A stretch of DNA of 64,000 nt. Origin: UBA11524 sp051883695 (lineage in GTDB: Bacteria > Bacillota > Clostridia > Christensenellales > Aristaeellaceae). A program made the translations under genes and the position numbers. Location: positions 1 to 64,000 of the forward strand of contig JBJEUF010000060.1 of NCBI GenBank assembly GCA_051883695.1, given 5' to 3'. The notes under the pieces were generated by a model, which worked only from the letters and a program-made list of their open reading frames with translations, did no database searches and was not told the origin of the DNA. This document shows, one piece after another, positions 47,347 through 55,666 of the stretch. The stretch's first letter is position 1. Each line of letters starts with the position of its first letter.

Positions 47347-48489
47347 TCATCTGCAAACCGCTATGCGCGGGATAAAGATCGCCCGGTGCAGCACGGCTTT
47401 TCCGCCCTCCTGCAGGCGGATGATCCGCCGTCCGTCGGAGTAAATCAGCGCGCCGCCATCAAAGTCATAATCCGCCACGCCCCGGGCCACCTCAGTCAGC
47501 GCGCCATCCGGCGCCCGGCGCAGCAGCACCCAGCTGTCCGGCACGCAGCCCCTGTCCTCGTGCCCGGTGTCCGCGTCCGTGACGCGGCTGAGCTCCACCA
47601 TCGCGCCCTCCAGCATCCGCTTCTGCGCGGCCTCCCCGCTTTGTCCGGCTACGTGCGGCCTGCGTTTGGCTTTGCCCTCCGGATCGCCGATGAACTGGAA
47701 CATCCGCCCGACGCCCCTGAAGAACGCGCCGGCATTCTTCACGCGATCCACGACCGTCAGCCGCTTGCCCCGGGGCTGCTCATAGGGACGGCGGATGAAG
47801 TACAGCGCCCCGTCCGGCCCGACCTTCGGGCGCAGATAATCCTGCTCCCCGTCCTCATACACCTCGTCCAGCGCGCCGCTTTCCACATCCAGCCGCAGGA
47901 GCGCGCTGGGACCCCTGGCCAGGATGAGCCCCTCCTCATTGCGCGCATACCCGGCGGAGGCATAATACAGCGTCCGGCCATCCCGGCACAGGAACGGTGC
48001 CGTGTCCTGCGTGTCGCCCTGGGTGAGGATCCGGTATCCGGACTGTCCGGCCTTCATCAGCGCAATATGGCTCTCGCCCTGCGGCGTATCCAGCGCACAG
48101 ACCACCTGCTCGCCCTGCACCTGCAGATCCCGGGGCCGGAAGGTTCTCTCGCTGAGCCAGCTGCTTTCCGCCGCCGTGTCCCGCTCCGCATCCTTGAGGT
48201 ACAGCCCGCCCATATCCGGCGTCACCAGCCCGTACAGCAGCTGCCCCTGATACGCGGTCACCGCCGTCACCCGGCAGCCGCCCTCCGCCATCCGGCGCTG
48301 CACCTCGTAGGGATTCACCCGCTGCTGGAACTGTGCGCTCGCGCCTTCATATTTCCATGCGTTGCGGTTCTCCAGCTCACGGGCCGTGTCCAGATACTTC
48401 TGCATACGGCCGCTGTGCAGCGTCCGAGCCCCTTCCTCCGTCCATACGGCCATCTCGCCATCCGACAGGAAAAATACCTTTGTACTCAC
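47347..48489 (-). CDS. predicted beta-propeller protein of unknown function
   Basis: A 380-residue protein with no signal peptide. The repeated pattern of short beta blades (KVFFLSDGEMAVWTEEG, TPQGESHIALMKAGQSG, PFLCRDGRTLYYASAGYA, GALIYSDGRRIIRL) resembles a DUF5050-like or TolB-like propeller. The start is GTG 48489, 9 bases after GGAGG; a GTG three codons upstream touches the RBS and is less likely. It is monocistronic, divergent from the ECF sigma gene. Function is not predictable. Confidence 0.7.
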   Translation of the reverse strand: MSTKVFFLSDGEMAVWTEEGARTLHSGRMQKYLDTARELENRNAWKYEGASAQFQQRVNPYEVQRRMAEGGCRVTAVTAYQGQLLYGLVTPDMGGLYLKDAERDTAAESSWLSERTFRPRDLQVQGEQVVCALDTPQGESHIALMKAGQSGYRILTQGDTQDTAPFLCRDGRTLYYASAGYARNEEGLILARGPSALLRLDVESGALDEVYEDGEQDYLRPKVGPDGALYFIRRPYEQPRGKRLTVVDRVKNAGAFFRGVGRMFQFIGDPEGKAKRRPHVAGQSGEAAQKRMLEGAMVELSRVTDADTGHEDRGCVPDSWVLLRRAPDGALTEVARGVADYDFDGGALIYSDGRRIIRLQEGGKAVLHRAIFIPRIAVCR

Positions 48490-48512
48490 TGCGCTCACCC
48501 TCCTGCACGACC

Positions 48513-48541
48513 ATCATAGCAAAGCCATGGCCCCCTGTCAA
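48513..48541 (-). promoter_or_regulatory. promoter of the predicted propeller gene
   Basis: TTGACA (48536-48541) and TATGAT (48513-48518), 17-base spacer, minus strand. Confidence 0.85.
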
Positions 48542-48589
48542 CGCCGGGCAGAAGAATTTACATTTTCATGCGATCATTATTGGAAGAGC

Positions 48590-48618
48590 GGGAACAAAAA
48601 CGCCGCTTCCAACGTCAT
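48590..48618 (+). promoter_or_regulatory. candidate ECF-type autoregulatory promoter
   Basis: GGGAAC (48590-48595) and CGTCAT (48613-48618) are 17 bases apart, resembling the GGAAC / CGTC boxes of ECF sigma promoters, and lie 45 bases before the sigma gene. No sigma-A promoter is visible in this gap on the plus strand. Confidence 0.5.
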
Positions 48619-48663
48619 ACATACAGAGACCACTCCACCCTTTGCGAAAGCGAGGTTCAGCAT

Positions 48664-49266
48664 ATGATGGACGAATTGATACTGCGCCGGGCGCAGAAGG
48701 GCGATGCCCATGCCTTCGAGCAGCTCGTCACGCCCCACGAGCAGACCGTATGGCGCGCCTGCTGGCATTACACGCACCATCCCGAGGATGCGAAGGACTG
48801 TATGCAGGAGGCGATGCTCAAGGCCTGGCGCGCCATCGGGCAGTACCGGGGCGACTGCGCGCTGGAAACCTGGCTGTACCGCATCGCATCGACGGTCTGC
48901 CTGGATTTCCTGCGCCGCCGGAAGCGGCTGCCCCTGACCGAATCGGCAGACGAGATGGCCGAAACCGGCGTACAGCCCGTGGACGGCGCCCCCACACCCG
49001 ACGAGGCCCTCCTGAACGCCGAATCCACCGCGCAGCTCCGCGCCGCCATCGACAGCCTGCCCGGCGACATGCGAACCGTTCTGATTCTCTACGCGCTGGA
49101 GGGGCAGACCTACGAAGCCATCGCGGACATGACAAGGGCTTCCATCGGCACGGTCAAGAGCCGCCTGAGCCGGGCGCGGCAGAAGATCGCAAAATATCTG
49201 TCCGATGGGAACAATTCCGGCCGCACATCGTCTGACAGGGTGAAAGGAGGACGAATCCATGCGTAA
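48664..49266 (+). CDS. ECF RNA polymerase sigma factor
   Basis: A 200-residue sigma-70 family factor. Region 2 is about 12-78 (DAHAFEQLVTPHEQTVWRAC, DAKDCMQEAMLKAWRAI). Region 4 is about 130-185 with the HTH QTYEAIADMTRASIGTVKSRLSRAR. ATG 48664 follows GAGG by 8 bases. The gene overlaps the next by 8 bases, as sigma/anti-sigma pairs commonly do. Confidence 0.94.
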   Translation: MMDELILRRAQKGDAHAFEQLVTPHEQTVWRACWHYTHHPEDAKDCMQEAMLKAWRAIGQYRGDCALETWLYRIASTVCLDFLRRRKRLPLTESADEMAETGVQPVDGAPTPDEALLNAESTAQLRAAIDSLPGDMRTVLILYALEGQTYEAIADMTRASIGTVKSRLSRARQKIAKYLSDGNNSGRTSSDRVKGGRIHA

Positions 49267-50401
49267 CCCCAACCTTGATGAAAACGAAGTCCTCCGGGAC
49301 GCGCTGTCCGGGCTGAACGAGGAGGTTCCTGCCATGCCGGAGGAGCTTCACGCCGCCTGGATGCAGAAAGTGGAGGACGATATGGAGGACAACCGCATCG
49401 AGAAGAACCGCAACCGCAGGAGCTTCATCCGTTTCCTCGGCGTCGCGGCGGCGATGGTGTTCATCGTCGGCGGCACGCTGCTGACCCGGGACAGCCTGGA
49501 GAACGGCGCCCGGAACGCGGGGCAGACCGCCTATATGGCGGAGAGCTTCGACGATGGCACCCTGGCTATGGGCAGCAGCAAATACGCCGACGATTTCTGT
49601 GCCCCCGGCGCCGCCATGTATGACACCGCGGCGGAGGAGGACAGCATCACGCCCATGGTCGCCCGGACCATGAACGCAACGGAGGACAGCGTGGAGGAGC
49701 TTGCCGACGCTGCCGAGAGCCGCAAGAAGATCATCCGCACCGCCAACCTGACCATCCTGACCCAGACCTACGACGCGAGCCTGCGCAGCCTCAAGGGCCA
49801 GTGCGAGGCAAACGGCGGATGGATTGAATCCAGCAGCGAAACGCTCAACAGCGCCACGGGGCTGCGCCGCGCAAGCCTGACGTTGCGCATTCCGCAGGAC
49901 GCGCTGGACGGCTATCTCACCGGCACGGAGCAGCTTGGACGCATCACCAGCCGCTCCGAAAGCGCCCGGGACGTGACGGCCTCCTATCAGGATACGCAAA
50001 CCCGGCTGGAGACCCAGCTGGCGCTGATGGCCCGTCTGCAGGCGCTGATTACCGAATCCGCCGACCTCTCCGACCTGCTTGCGCTGGAAAGCCAGATTGC
50101 CGACACGCAGTACGCCATCGACACCCTGCAGTCCTCGCTGAACAGCACCGACCGGCAGGTGACCTATTCCACCGTGTACGTCAGCCTGCGCGAGGAAACC
50201 GCGCCTGCGCTGACCGACACGACCGTATCCCTGGGCAAACGCATCGCCGCCGCGCTGCGCACGGGCTGCGAAGCCGTCGTCAGTTTCGCACAGGATGCGC
50301 TGGTGTTCCTTGTGGCTGCGCTGCCCTTCATCGGGATTGCCGCCGTCATTGGGCTCATCGTGTTCATCAACCGTAAAATCAGAAGGAGGAAGCATTCATG
50401 A
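49259..50401 (+). CDS. DUF4349 membrane protein, probable anti-sigma factor
   Basis: A 380-residue protein. An acidic N-terminal cytoplasmic part (about 1-54, PEELHAAWMQKVEDD) could bind the sigma factor. A helix at 57-74 (FLGVAAAMVFIVGGTLL) is followed by an external DUF4349 domain at about 155-375 (ANLTILTQTYDASLRSLKG, coiled-coil around TRLETQLALMARLQALITE) and a second helix near 345-368. RBS AAAGGAGG lies inside the sigma gene. DUF4349 proteins often follow ECF sigma genes; the anti-sigma role is inference. Confidence 0.82.
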   Translation: MRNPNLDENEVLRDALSGLNEEVPAMPEELHAAWMQKVEDDMEDNRIEKNRNRRSFIRFLGVAAAMVFIVGGTLLTRDSLENGARNAGQTAYMAESFDDGTLAMGSSKYADDFCAPGAAMYDTAAEEDSITPMVARTMNATEDSVEELADAAESRKKIIRTANLTILTQTYDASLRSLKGQCEANGGWIESSSETLNSATGLRRASLTLRIPQDALDGYLTGTEQLGRITSRSESARDVTASYQDTQTRLETQLALMARLQALITESADLSDLLALESQIADTQYAIDTLQSSLNSTDRQVTYSTVYVSLREETAPALTDTTVSLGKRIAAALRTGCEAVVSFAQDALVFLVAALPFIGIAAVIGLIVFINRKIRRRKHS

Positions 50402-51108
50402 AGAAGCTCATCGCCCTGACCCTCGCCCTGCTGATGCTCTCTGTTCCTGCTCTGGCGGAAACCGCCGCCGAGGGCGCAACCCTGACCGTCACCGGCAGCG
50501 CCTCCGTCGCCCTGAAGGCGGACTACGCGCAGGTCTCCGTCGGCGTATCCACCAGGGCCGCGACCGTCAACGAGGCCACCGAGCAGAACGGCGAGACCAT
50601 CCGCAGCGTCATCGCCGCCCTGACCCAGGCCGGTATCCCCGAAGCCGACATTGCCACCAGCAACTACTCCGTCTACGCGGAGTATGAGTACGGCACCGGC
50701 AGCGCGGTGCTCTCCGGCTACTGCGTCAGCAACCAGCTGACCGTCATCATCCGGGACATGACCGCCATCGGCGCGACGCTGGACCAGGCGACCCTCGCCG
50801 GTGCGAACAATATCTACAACGTCCAGTTCTGTTCGACCGAGTCCGCTGCCGCGCAGGACGAGGCCGCGGTGCATGCCGTTGCCGAGGCGATCCGCAAGGC
50901 GAAGCTCCTCGCGTCGGCCGCCGGGATGGAAGTCGGCAGCATCCTTGCCATCACGGAGAGTACCGGCGGATACTACACCGTCGCCACCACCTACAAGGCG
51001 GAGGCTGCCCGGGATGCCAGCAGCAACGTCATCCTGCCCGATGACCTGACCGTCAGCGCCAGCGTATCCATCGTATTCGAGCTGGTCGATGCCATCGCCG
51101 GTCAATAA
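50398..51108 (+). CDS. secreted SIMPL-domain (DUF541) protein
   Basis: A 236-residue exported protein of the SIMPL family. Signal peptide 1-20 (KKLIALTLALLMLSVPALA). Beta-rich core: LTVTGSASVALKADYAQVSVGV, IPEADIATSNYSVYAEYEY, YCVSNQLTVIIRDM and KAKLLASAAGMEVGSIL. The start overlaps the previous stop by 4 bases (ATGA), so the three genes form one operon. It acts outside the cell; exact role unknown. Confidence 0.9.
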   Translation: MKKLIALTLALLMLSVPALAETAAEGATLTVTGSASVALKADYAQVSVGVSTRAATVNEATEQNGETIRSVIAALTQAGIPEADIATSNYSVYAEYEYGTGSAVLSGYCVSNQLTVIIRDMTAIGATLDQATLAGANNIYNVQFCSTESAAAQDEAAVHAVAEAIRKAKLLASAAGMEVGSILAITESTGGYYTVATTYKAEAARDASSNVILPDDLTVSASVSIVFELVDAIAGQ

Positions 51109-51164
51109 CGGTTTCTCCCCCTGGGAACAGAGCCCTGATACGGGGACACGCTGAACAGAACAGT

Positions 51165-51295
51165 AGCGGCGGCTCGACGGCGGGCCGGATGCCTGTCCGA
51201 TGCGATTGCAGAAATCGGATTTCCTGCCGGATGCAGGAGACTTCTGCAGGACACGGACGGATGGCATTCGGCCGCCGGCGAGCCGCCGCTTTTTT
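51165..51295 (+). terminator. very long hairpin terminator after the ECF operon
   Basis: AGCGGCGGCTCG (51165-51176) pairs perfectly with 51279-51290 and is followed by six T. The roughly 100-base loop can fold further (CGGCGGGCCGGATGCC with GGCATTCGGCCGCCGG, and inner GC pairs). Confidence 0.75.
51194..51217. repeat. 24-base direct repeat, left copy
   Basis: This 24-base stretch matches 53208-53231 with a single mismatch. Sequence after it is also loosely similar between the two places. The pair flanks the alcohol dehydrogenase-YdcF genes. Confidence 0.6.
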
Positions 51296-51345
51296 CGGCT
51301 TCTTCTCCTGCGCCCCCGCCTGATCGGGAATGCGGAGAAAACAGT

Positions 51346-51374
51346 TTGATAAAATCGCGATGATATGGTATAAT
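51346..51374 (+). promoter_or_regulatory. promoter of the alcohol dehydrogenase-YdcF operon
   Basis: TTGATA (51346-51351) and TATAAT (51369-51374), 17-base spacer. Confidence 0.85.
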
Positions 51375-51400
51375 GAGCGCTATCCTGTTCCTGTTGGCGG

Positions 51401-52555
51401 ATGCGATCGGAAAGGCTGGTGGTACGGATGATGCAGCATGTGATTCGTGGGCGCGGCGGACTGAACCGGGCGCAGCTTGTCCCCCTGATGGAAGCGCTCT
51501 CCATGCGCCGCCCCATGCTGGTGTGCGGCACAAGGATGAAGGCGGAATTTACCCGGCGCTGCGGCATGGAGCTGCCGTCCTTCAGCGGGTACCATCCCAA
51601 TCCCGATCTGGCGGACTGCACAGCGGGCGCCGAAGCGTTCCGGGCGCAGGGCTGCGATGGTCTGATTTCCCTGGGCGGCGGCTCCGCCATGGATACCGCC
51701 AAGGGCATCAAGGCGCTGCTGCTCACCGGCAGCATGGAAGCCGTCCGGCGCAGCGAGCTGCCGTCGGAGGCTTCCCTGCCCCATATCGCCATCCCCGGCA
51801 CGGCAGGAACGGGCGCGGAGGCCACCCCCATCGCGGTTGTCTATGAGCACAATGAGAAGCTGTCGCTCGATCATCCGGCCCTGCTGCCGGAGGCTGTGCT
51901 GCTGGACGGCTCGCTGCTGGACACGCTGCCGGAGTATCACCGGAAGGCCTGCGCGATGGACGCGCTGGCGCAGGGCATCGAATCCTTCTGGGCAAGGAAA
52001 GCGACGCCGGAAAGCCGCGTCCACGCCGAACGTGCCATCCGCGGCGTCATCCGCCATATGAGCGCTTACCTCGCCGGGGACGCGCAGGCGCAGGACGCGA
52101 TGCTGGAGGCCGCCTATGCATCGGGCTGCGCCATCCGCATCAGCCGTACCACGGCGGCCCATGCCATGAGCTATCAGATCACCAAGCGCCTCGGCCATGC
52201 CCACGGGCACGCCTGTATGCTGACGCTGCCCCATCTGTGGGCGCATCTGTACGGGGGCGGCGCAGCACGGGCAGTCCTCACGGAGCTCGCGCAGGTGATC
52301 GGCCTGCCGGAGGCAGGCTGCGGATCGCCATTCCTGCTGGGTCTGCTATTGGCGACAGGCATGGAGGTCTGCGAAATGCCCGACGGCGCGACGCTGGACG
52401 CCCTGGCTGCGTCGGTCAATCCGCAGCGGCTGGGGAATCACCCCGAAGCGCTGACCACGCAGGCTCTGCGGGCCATCTATGTACAGGCCTTTACGCCCGT
52501 GGAGAAGGAGACACGCGAGACGGCCCTCGCCCTGTGGAGGCAGTATGGAGCATAG
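51401..52555 (+). CDS. iron-containing alcohol dehydrogenase family protein
   Basis: A 384-residue group III alcohol dehydrogenase-like enzyme. The NAD-binding loop GGGSAMDTAKG, GTAGTGAEATP, and the metal ligands Asp (ACAMDALAQGIES) and His (HAMSYQ and GHAHGHACML) are all present. The start is uncertain: ATG 51401 has a weak RBS, while the ATG pair at 51428/51431 has GGAAAGG 12 or more bases upstream. It overlaps the YdcF gene by 11 bases. Substrate unknown (alcohol, lactaldehyde, 1,3-propanediol-like). Confidence 0.88.
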   Translation: MRSERLVVRMMQHVIRGRGGLNRAQLVPLMEALSMRRPMLVCGTRMKAEFTRRCGMELPSFSGYHPNPDLADCTAGAEAFRAQGCDGLISLGGGSAMDTAKGIKALLLTGSMEAVRRSELPSEASLPHIAIPGTAGTGAEATPIAVVYEHNEKLSLDHPALLPEAVLLDGSLLDTLPEYHRKACAMDALAQGIESFWARKATPESRVHAERAIRGVIRHMSAYLAGDAQAQDAMLEAAYASGCAIRISRTTAAHAMSYQITKRLGHAHGHACMLTLPHLWAHLYGGGAARAVLTELAQVIGLPEAGCGSPFLLGLLLATGMEVCEMPDGATLDALAASVNPQRLGNHPEALTTQALRAIYVQAFTPVEKETRETALALWRQYGA

Positions 52556-53177
52556 GCTGACAGCCGGCGCGGAGCGCTATATCCGCGCGGTAACGGACTT
52601 CATCTTCGTGGAGGACAAGCCGGAAAAGGCGGATGTGATCCTGATTCCCGGGTCGCGCAAGACGGAGCACGCCGTCCGCGCGGCGGAGCTCTACCGGGAG
52701 GGCTATGCGCCATGGGTGCTGCCCTCGGGCAGGTATGCCACGACCGCCGGCTGCTTCAGGGGCGTTCCGGAGCGCTACCGCGACGAATACCCGGACGCCT
52801 ACGAAACGGAATGGGCCTTTCTCCGGGCCGTGCTGATGAAGCATGGCGTGCCGGAGAGCGCTATTCTCCGGGAGGATCAGGCGACCTATACGTGGGAAAA
52901 CGCCACCCTGTCCCGGGATGTGCTATCGGCTAACGGCATCGAGGCCGGGACAGCCATCCTCAGCTGCCAGGCCTTCCACGCCCGGCGGGCGCTGCTGTAC
53001 TATCAGGCGGCAATGCCTGCCACGCGCTTCCTCGTCTGCCCGACGGCCACGCCCGGCTACGCCCGCGACGACTGGTTCCTGAGCGAGAAGGGCCGCAGCC
53101 GGGTTCTGGGCGAGGTGCAGCGGCTGGGCAGTCAGGTGAATGAGGTTTTTGCCATGATGCTGGGAAACTCTGAATAG
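52545..53177 (+). CDS. YdcF/DUF218 family protein (cytosolic)
   Basis: A 210-residue DUF218 protein without a membrane helix. It shows ADVILIPGSRKTEHAVRAAEL, EAILRED-type spacing (ESAILREDQATYTWENATLS) and AILSCQAFHARRALLYY, the family pattern of an ordered nucleotide/cell-envelope-linked fold. ATG 52545 follows TGGAGG by 4 bases inside the dehydrogenase gene. A second, membrane-anchored YdcF is encoded 1 kb downstream. Confidence 0.88.
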   Translation: MEHRLTAGAERYIRAVTDFIFVEDKPEKADVILIPGSRKTEHAVRAAELYREGYAPWVLPSGRYATTAGCFRGVPERYRDEYPDAYETEWAFLRAVLMKHGVPESAILREDQATYTWENATLSRDVLSANGIEAGTAILSCQAFHARRALLYYQAAMPATRFLVCPTATPGYARDDWFLSEKGRSRVLGEVQRLGSQVNEVFAMMLGNSE

Positions 53178-53182
53178 ATGAG

Positions 53183-53341
53183 GTGGTACGATGGCGAGTG
53201 GAATTTTTGTCAGATGCGATTGCAGAAATCGAAGGTTTACTGGATGTAAATCGAGATTTCAGCAAGAAGCAGATGGCAGAAATTCAACCGCCAGCGTGCC
53301 GCCGAATGATTCAGAGGTTCCCTGGAACAAAAGGGCGCTGA
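53183..53341 (+). pseudogene. possible gene remnant or small ORF
   Basis: A 52-codon frame with natural-looking coding content (LSDAIAEIEGLLDVNRDFSK) and lower GC than its surroundings. It carries the right copy of the 24-base repeat. No strong RBS precedes its GTG codons. The left repeat copy, in the same frame, also reads LSDAIAEI before the similarity decays. I cannot name it; it looks like the fragment of a once longer gene. Confidence 0.3.
53208..53231. repeat. 24-base direct repeat, right copy
   Basis: Matches 51194-51217 with one mismatch. Confidence 0.6.
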
Positions 53342-53394
53342 GAATCGTATATAGTACAGAAGCCTGCGGGCTTCTGACAGAAAGCAGGAATCAC

Positions 53395-54156
53395 ATGACC
53401 ATGCACGAAGGACACCGCAGCCGGATGCGGGATCGTTTCCGCAAGGAGGGGCTGGAAGGCTTTGCGCCCCACGAGGTGCTTGAGCTGCTGCTCTTCTACG
53501 CCAGGGCGCGCGGCAACGTAAATCCGCTGGCGCACGATTTGCTGGATGCCTTTGGCTCCATCAAGGGCGTGCTGGAAGCAAGGCCGGAGCAGCTGATGTC
53601 CGTCAGGGGCGTCGGCGAGGAAACCGCCACGCTCCTGTCGCTGATTGTGCCGCTGTTCCGCAAGTACCAGGAATGCGTTTGCGCCGAGAAAAAGGTGCTG
53701 CGCAACCGGCGCGCAGCCGAGGAGTACTGTTCGGCGCTGCTGTCCGGGCTGAGGACGGAGCGGTTTTGCGTCATTCCCCTTTCCTCGATGATGACGGTGC
53801 TTGGCCAGCGGATTGTCGGTGAAGGCAGTCTGAACGAGGTGCCCGCCTATCCGCGGCTGGTTGTGGAAACTGCGCTGAATTACAACGCCTTTGGCGTCAT
53901 CCTGTGCCACAATCATCCCGGCGGAATCGCCGAGCCCTCGCAGGAGGATGTGGCGGTCACACAGAACATCGAGGCAGTGCTGCGGCATCTTGGCATCCGC
54001 CTGATTGACCACATCATCACGGTGGGCGGCACAGCGTACAGCATGTCCCTGCATGGGCTGCTGAGCTGTACCGGCGTCCGCGCGGGAGCGGAGGATCGCC
54101 GCTGCCACGAGCATGCACAGGAATACGTCTGGCTGGACGAAGGGAAAATGGACTGA
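53395..54156 (+). CDS. radC: RadC family protein (JAB/MPN domain)
   Basis: A 253-residue protein. The N-terminus MTMHEGHRSRMRDRFRKEGL is typical. A helix-hairpin-helix stretch (GSIKGVLEARPEQLMSVRGVG) is followed by a JAMM/MPN fold with the metal motif ILCHNHPGGIAEPSQED. ATG 53395 is chosen over an upstream frame lacking similarity. The stop overlaps the next start (TGATG). Despite its name the family's DNA-repair role is doubtful. Confidence 0.94.
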   Translation: MTMHEGHRSRMRDRFRKEGLEGFAPHEVLELLLFYARARGNVNPLAHDLLDAFGSIKGVLEARPEQLMSVRGVGEETATLLSLIVPLFRKYQECVCAEKKVLRNRRAAEEYCSALLSGLRTERFCVIPLSSMMTVLGQRIVGEGSLNEVPAYPRLVVETALNYNAFGVILCHNHPGGIAEPSQEDVAVTQNIEAVLRHLGIRLIDHIITVGGTAYSMSLHGLLSCTGVRAGAEDRRCHEHAQEYVWLDEGKMD

Positions 54157-54776
54157 TGAAGAAGCCCCGTGGAGGATTCAGACGTATGGGATGCATCCTG
54201 CTGAGCCTCATCCTGCTTGCGGTCACCTGCTATCTCGGCGTGTTCGCCATGGTTTGCTATCGGGAGAAGCATCTGCCGCCCGTGGAAAAGTACGATGCCA
54301 TCATCGTGCTGGGCGCGCAGGTGAAGCCGGACGGCGAGCTGTCCCTGCAGCTTCAATGGCGGCTGGATGCCGCCGTCAGGGCCTATCGGGCATCGCCCTG
54401 CTGGATTGTCACCTGCGGCGCGCGCGGCACCAACGAGCCGGTGGAGGAAGCCTATGCCATGCGGGAGTACCTGATTGCGCAGGGCGTCCCGGCGGAACGG
54501 ATTCTCGCCGAAGCGGATTCCTTCAACACCCGGCAGAATCTCAGCCATGCCGCGGAGCTGCTGGCGGGCAGGAACGTCGAAAGCGTGGTCGTGGTCACCA
54601 GCGACTACCATGTGCCCCGGGCGCTGGCGCTGGCAGGGGACATCGGGCTGGACGCAACGGGCATCGGCGCGCCCACGAAGCTGGGAATGCGGTTCTGGCT
54701 CAAGAATCATGGCCGCGAGGCGCTGGCCTGGATCAAGTACTGGGGGCAGAAGTATCTGCACCTGCCATTGGAGTGA
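54156..54776 (+). CDS. YdcF/SanA-like membrane protein
   Basis: A 206-residue DUF218 protein with an N-terminal membrane helix (about 11-32, CILLSLILLAVTCYLGVFAMV). It shows DAIIVLGAQVKPDGELSLQL, WIVTCGARGTNEPVEEAYAM, ILAEADSFNTRQNLSHAAEL and VVVVTSDYHVPRALALA, typical of SanA/YdcF envelope proteins. It is co-translated with radC (1-base overlap) and is followed by rsmG after 8 bases. Confidence 0.9.
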   Translation: MKKPRGGFRRMGCILLSLILLAVTCYLGVFAMVCYREKHLPPVEKYDAIIVLGAQVKPDGELSLQLQWRLDAAVRAYRASPCWIVTCGARGTNEPVEEAYAMREYLIAQGVPAERILAEADSFNTRQNLSHAAELLAGRNVESVVVVTSDYHVPRALALAGDIGLDATGIGAPTKLGMRFWLKNHGREALAWIKYWGQKYLHLPLE

Positions 54777-54784
54777 TACAGACG

Positions 54785-55504
54785 ATGACGGAACAGGAGC
54801 TTTCTGCCCGGCTGACGGCCTGCGGCATCCCCCACGACGAAACGCTGCCCCGGAAGCTGCTGCGCTATCACGCGATGCTGCTGGACTGGAACACGCGCAT
54901 GGATCTGACCGCCGTAACAGAGGAAGCGGAGATGATCGACAAGCATTATGTGGACAGCCTGATTGCGCTGTCCGTGCCGGGGCTGATTCCCGGGGAGGGC
55001 ACGCTGATCGACGTGGGCACCGGAGCAGGCTTCCCGGGTTTGCCGCTGGCGCTGGCCTGCCCGGCGCTGCGCGTGACGCTCATGGACGCGCAGAAGAAGC
55101 GTCTCCATTTCCTGCAGGCCGTGATCGACGAGTTGCAGGTTCGCAACGTGACGCTTGTCCATGCCCGCGCCGAGGATGGCGCGCAGTTCCCGCAGCACCG
55201 GGAGAAATACGACGTCGCCGTCGCCCGGGCGGTCGCGTCCCTGTCCGTGCTGTCGGAGTATCTGCTGCCCTTCGTCCGCGTGGGCGGAAAGGCCGTCTGC
55301 TGGAAAGGGCCCGCGCTGAGCGAGGAATTGCAGCAGGGCCGCCGCGCCGCCTTCCTGCTGGGCGGACGCGTTGCCGAGCCGCTCAGCGTGGTCATTCCGG
55401 GCCGGGACTGGCAGCATATGCTCCTGCCCGTCGCGAAGGTGGCCAAAACCGCTCGACAGTATCCCCGTAAAGCCGGCACGCCCAGCAAGTCCCCGCTGGG
55501 CTGA
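54785..55504 (+). CDS. rsmG: 16S rRNA (guanine-527-N7) methyltransferase
   Basis: A 239-residue SAM-dependent enzyme methylating G527 of 16S rRNA. It shows LLDWNTRMDLTAVTEEAEM, HYVDSLIALS, the SAM loop IDVGTGAGFPGLPLAL and LMDAQKKRLHFLQAVI. ATG 54785 has GGAG 12 bases upstream. In many Bacillota it sits next to noc/parB near the origin, as here. Confidence 0.95.
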   Translation: MTEQELSARLTACGIPHDETLPRKLLRYHAMLLDWNTRMDLTAVTEEAEMIDKHYVDSLIALSVPGLIPGEGTLIDVGTGAGFPGLPLALACPALRVTLMDAQKKRLHFLQAVIDELQVRNVTLVHARAEDGAQFPQHREKYDVAVARAVASLSVLSEYLLPFVRVGGKAVCWKGPALSEELQQGRRAAFLLGGRVAEPLSVVIPGRDWQHMLLPVAKVAKTARQYPRKAGTPSKSPLG

Positions 55505-55543
55505 ATCAGCAGCAGCTGACAGGGTTGTCCCCGGGAAAACAAA

Positions 55544-55603
55544 AAGCCCCCCTGAAACGCGCATTTCGTGTCGAACGAATCTGCTTGCAGTTCAGGGGGG
55601 CTT
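55544..55603 (+). terminator. long-stem hairpin after rsmG
   Basis: AAGCCCCCCTGAA (55544-55556) pairs perfectly with 55591-55603 across a 34-base loop. The 3' arm coincides with the parB promoter spacer, so termination and initiation elements overlap. The T-run after the stem is poor. Confidence 0.55.
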
Positions 55604-55613
55604 CCTGTATATT
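55585..55613 (+). promoter_or_regulatory. promoter of the parB-like gene
   Basis: TTGCAG (55585-55590) and TATATT (55608-55613), 17-base spacer, lying in the 3' arm of the rsmG hairpin. Confidence 0.6.
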
Positions 55614-55666
55614 GGTAACAGCACGTGCAGGCCCATCATTCATTGCCCTGCGAAGGAGAAGCTGCC

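Noticed and set aside
53191..53394. N-terminal extension of RadC
   Set aside because: The extra 68 codons show no similarity to RadC proteins, and a start at 53395 gives the family's typical length and N-terminus.
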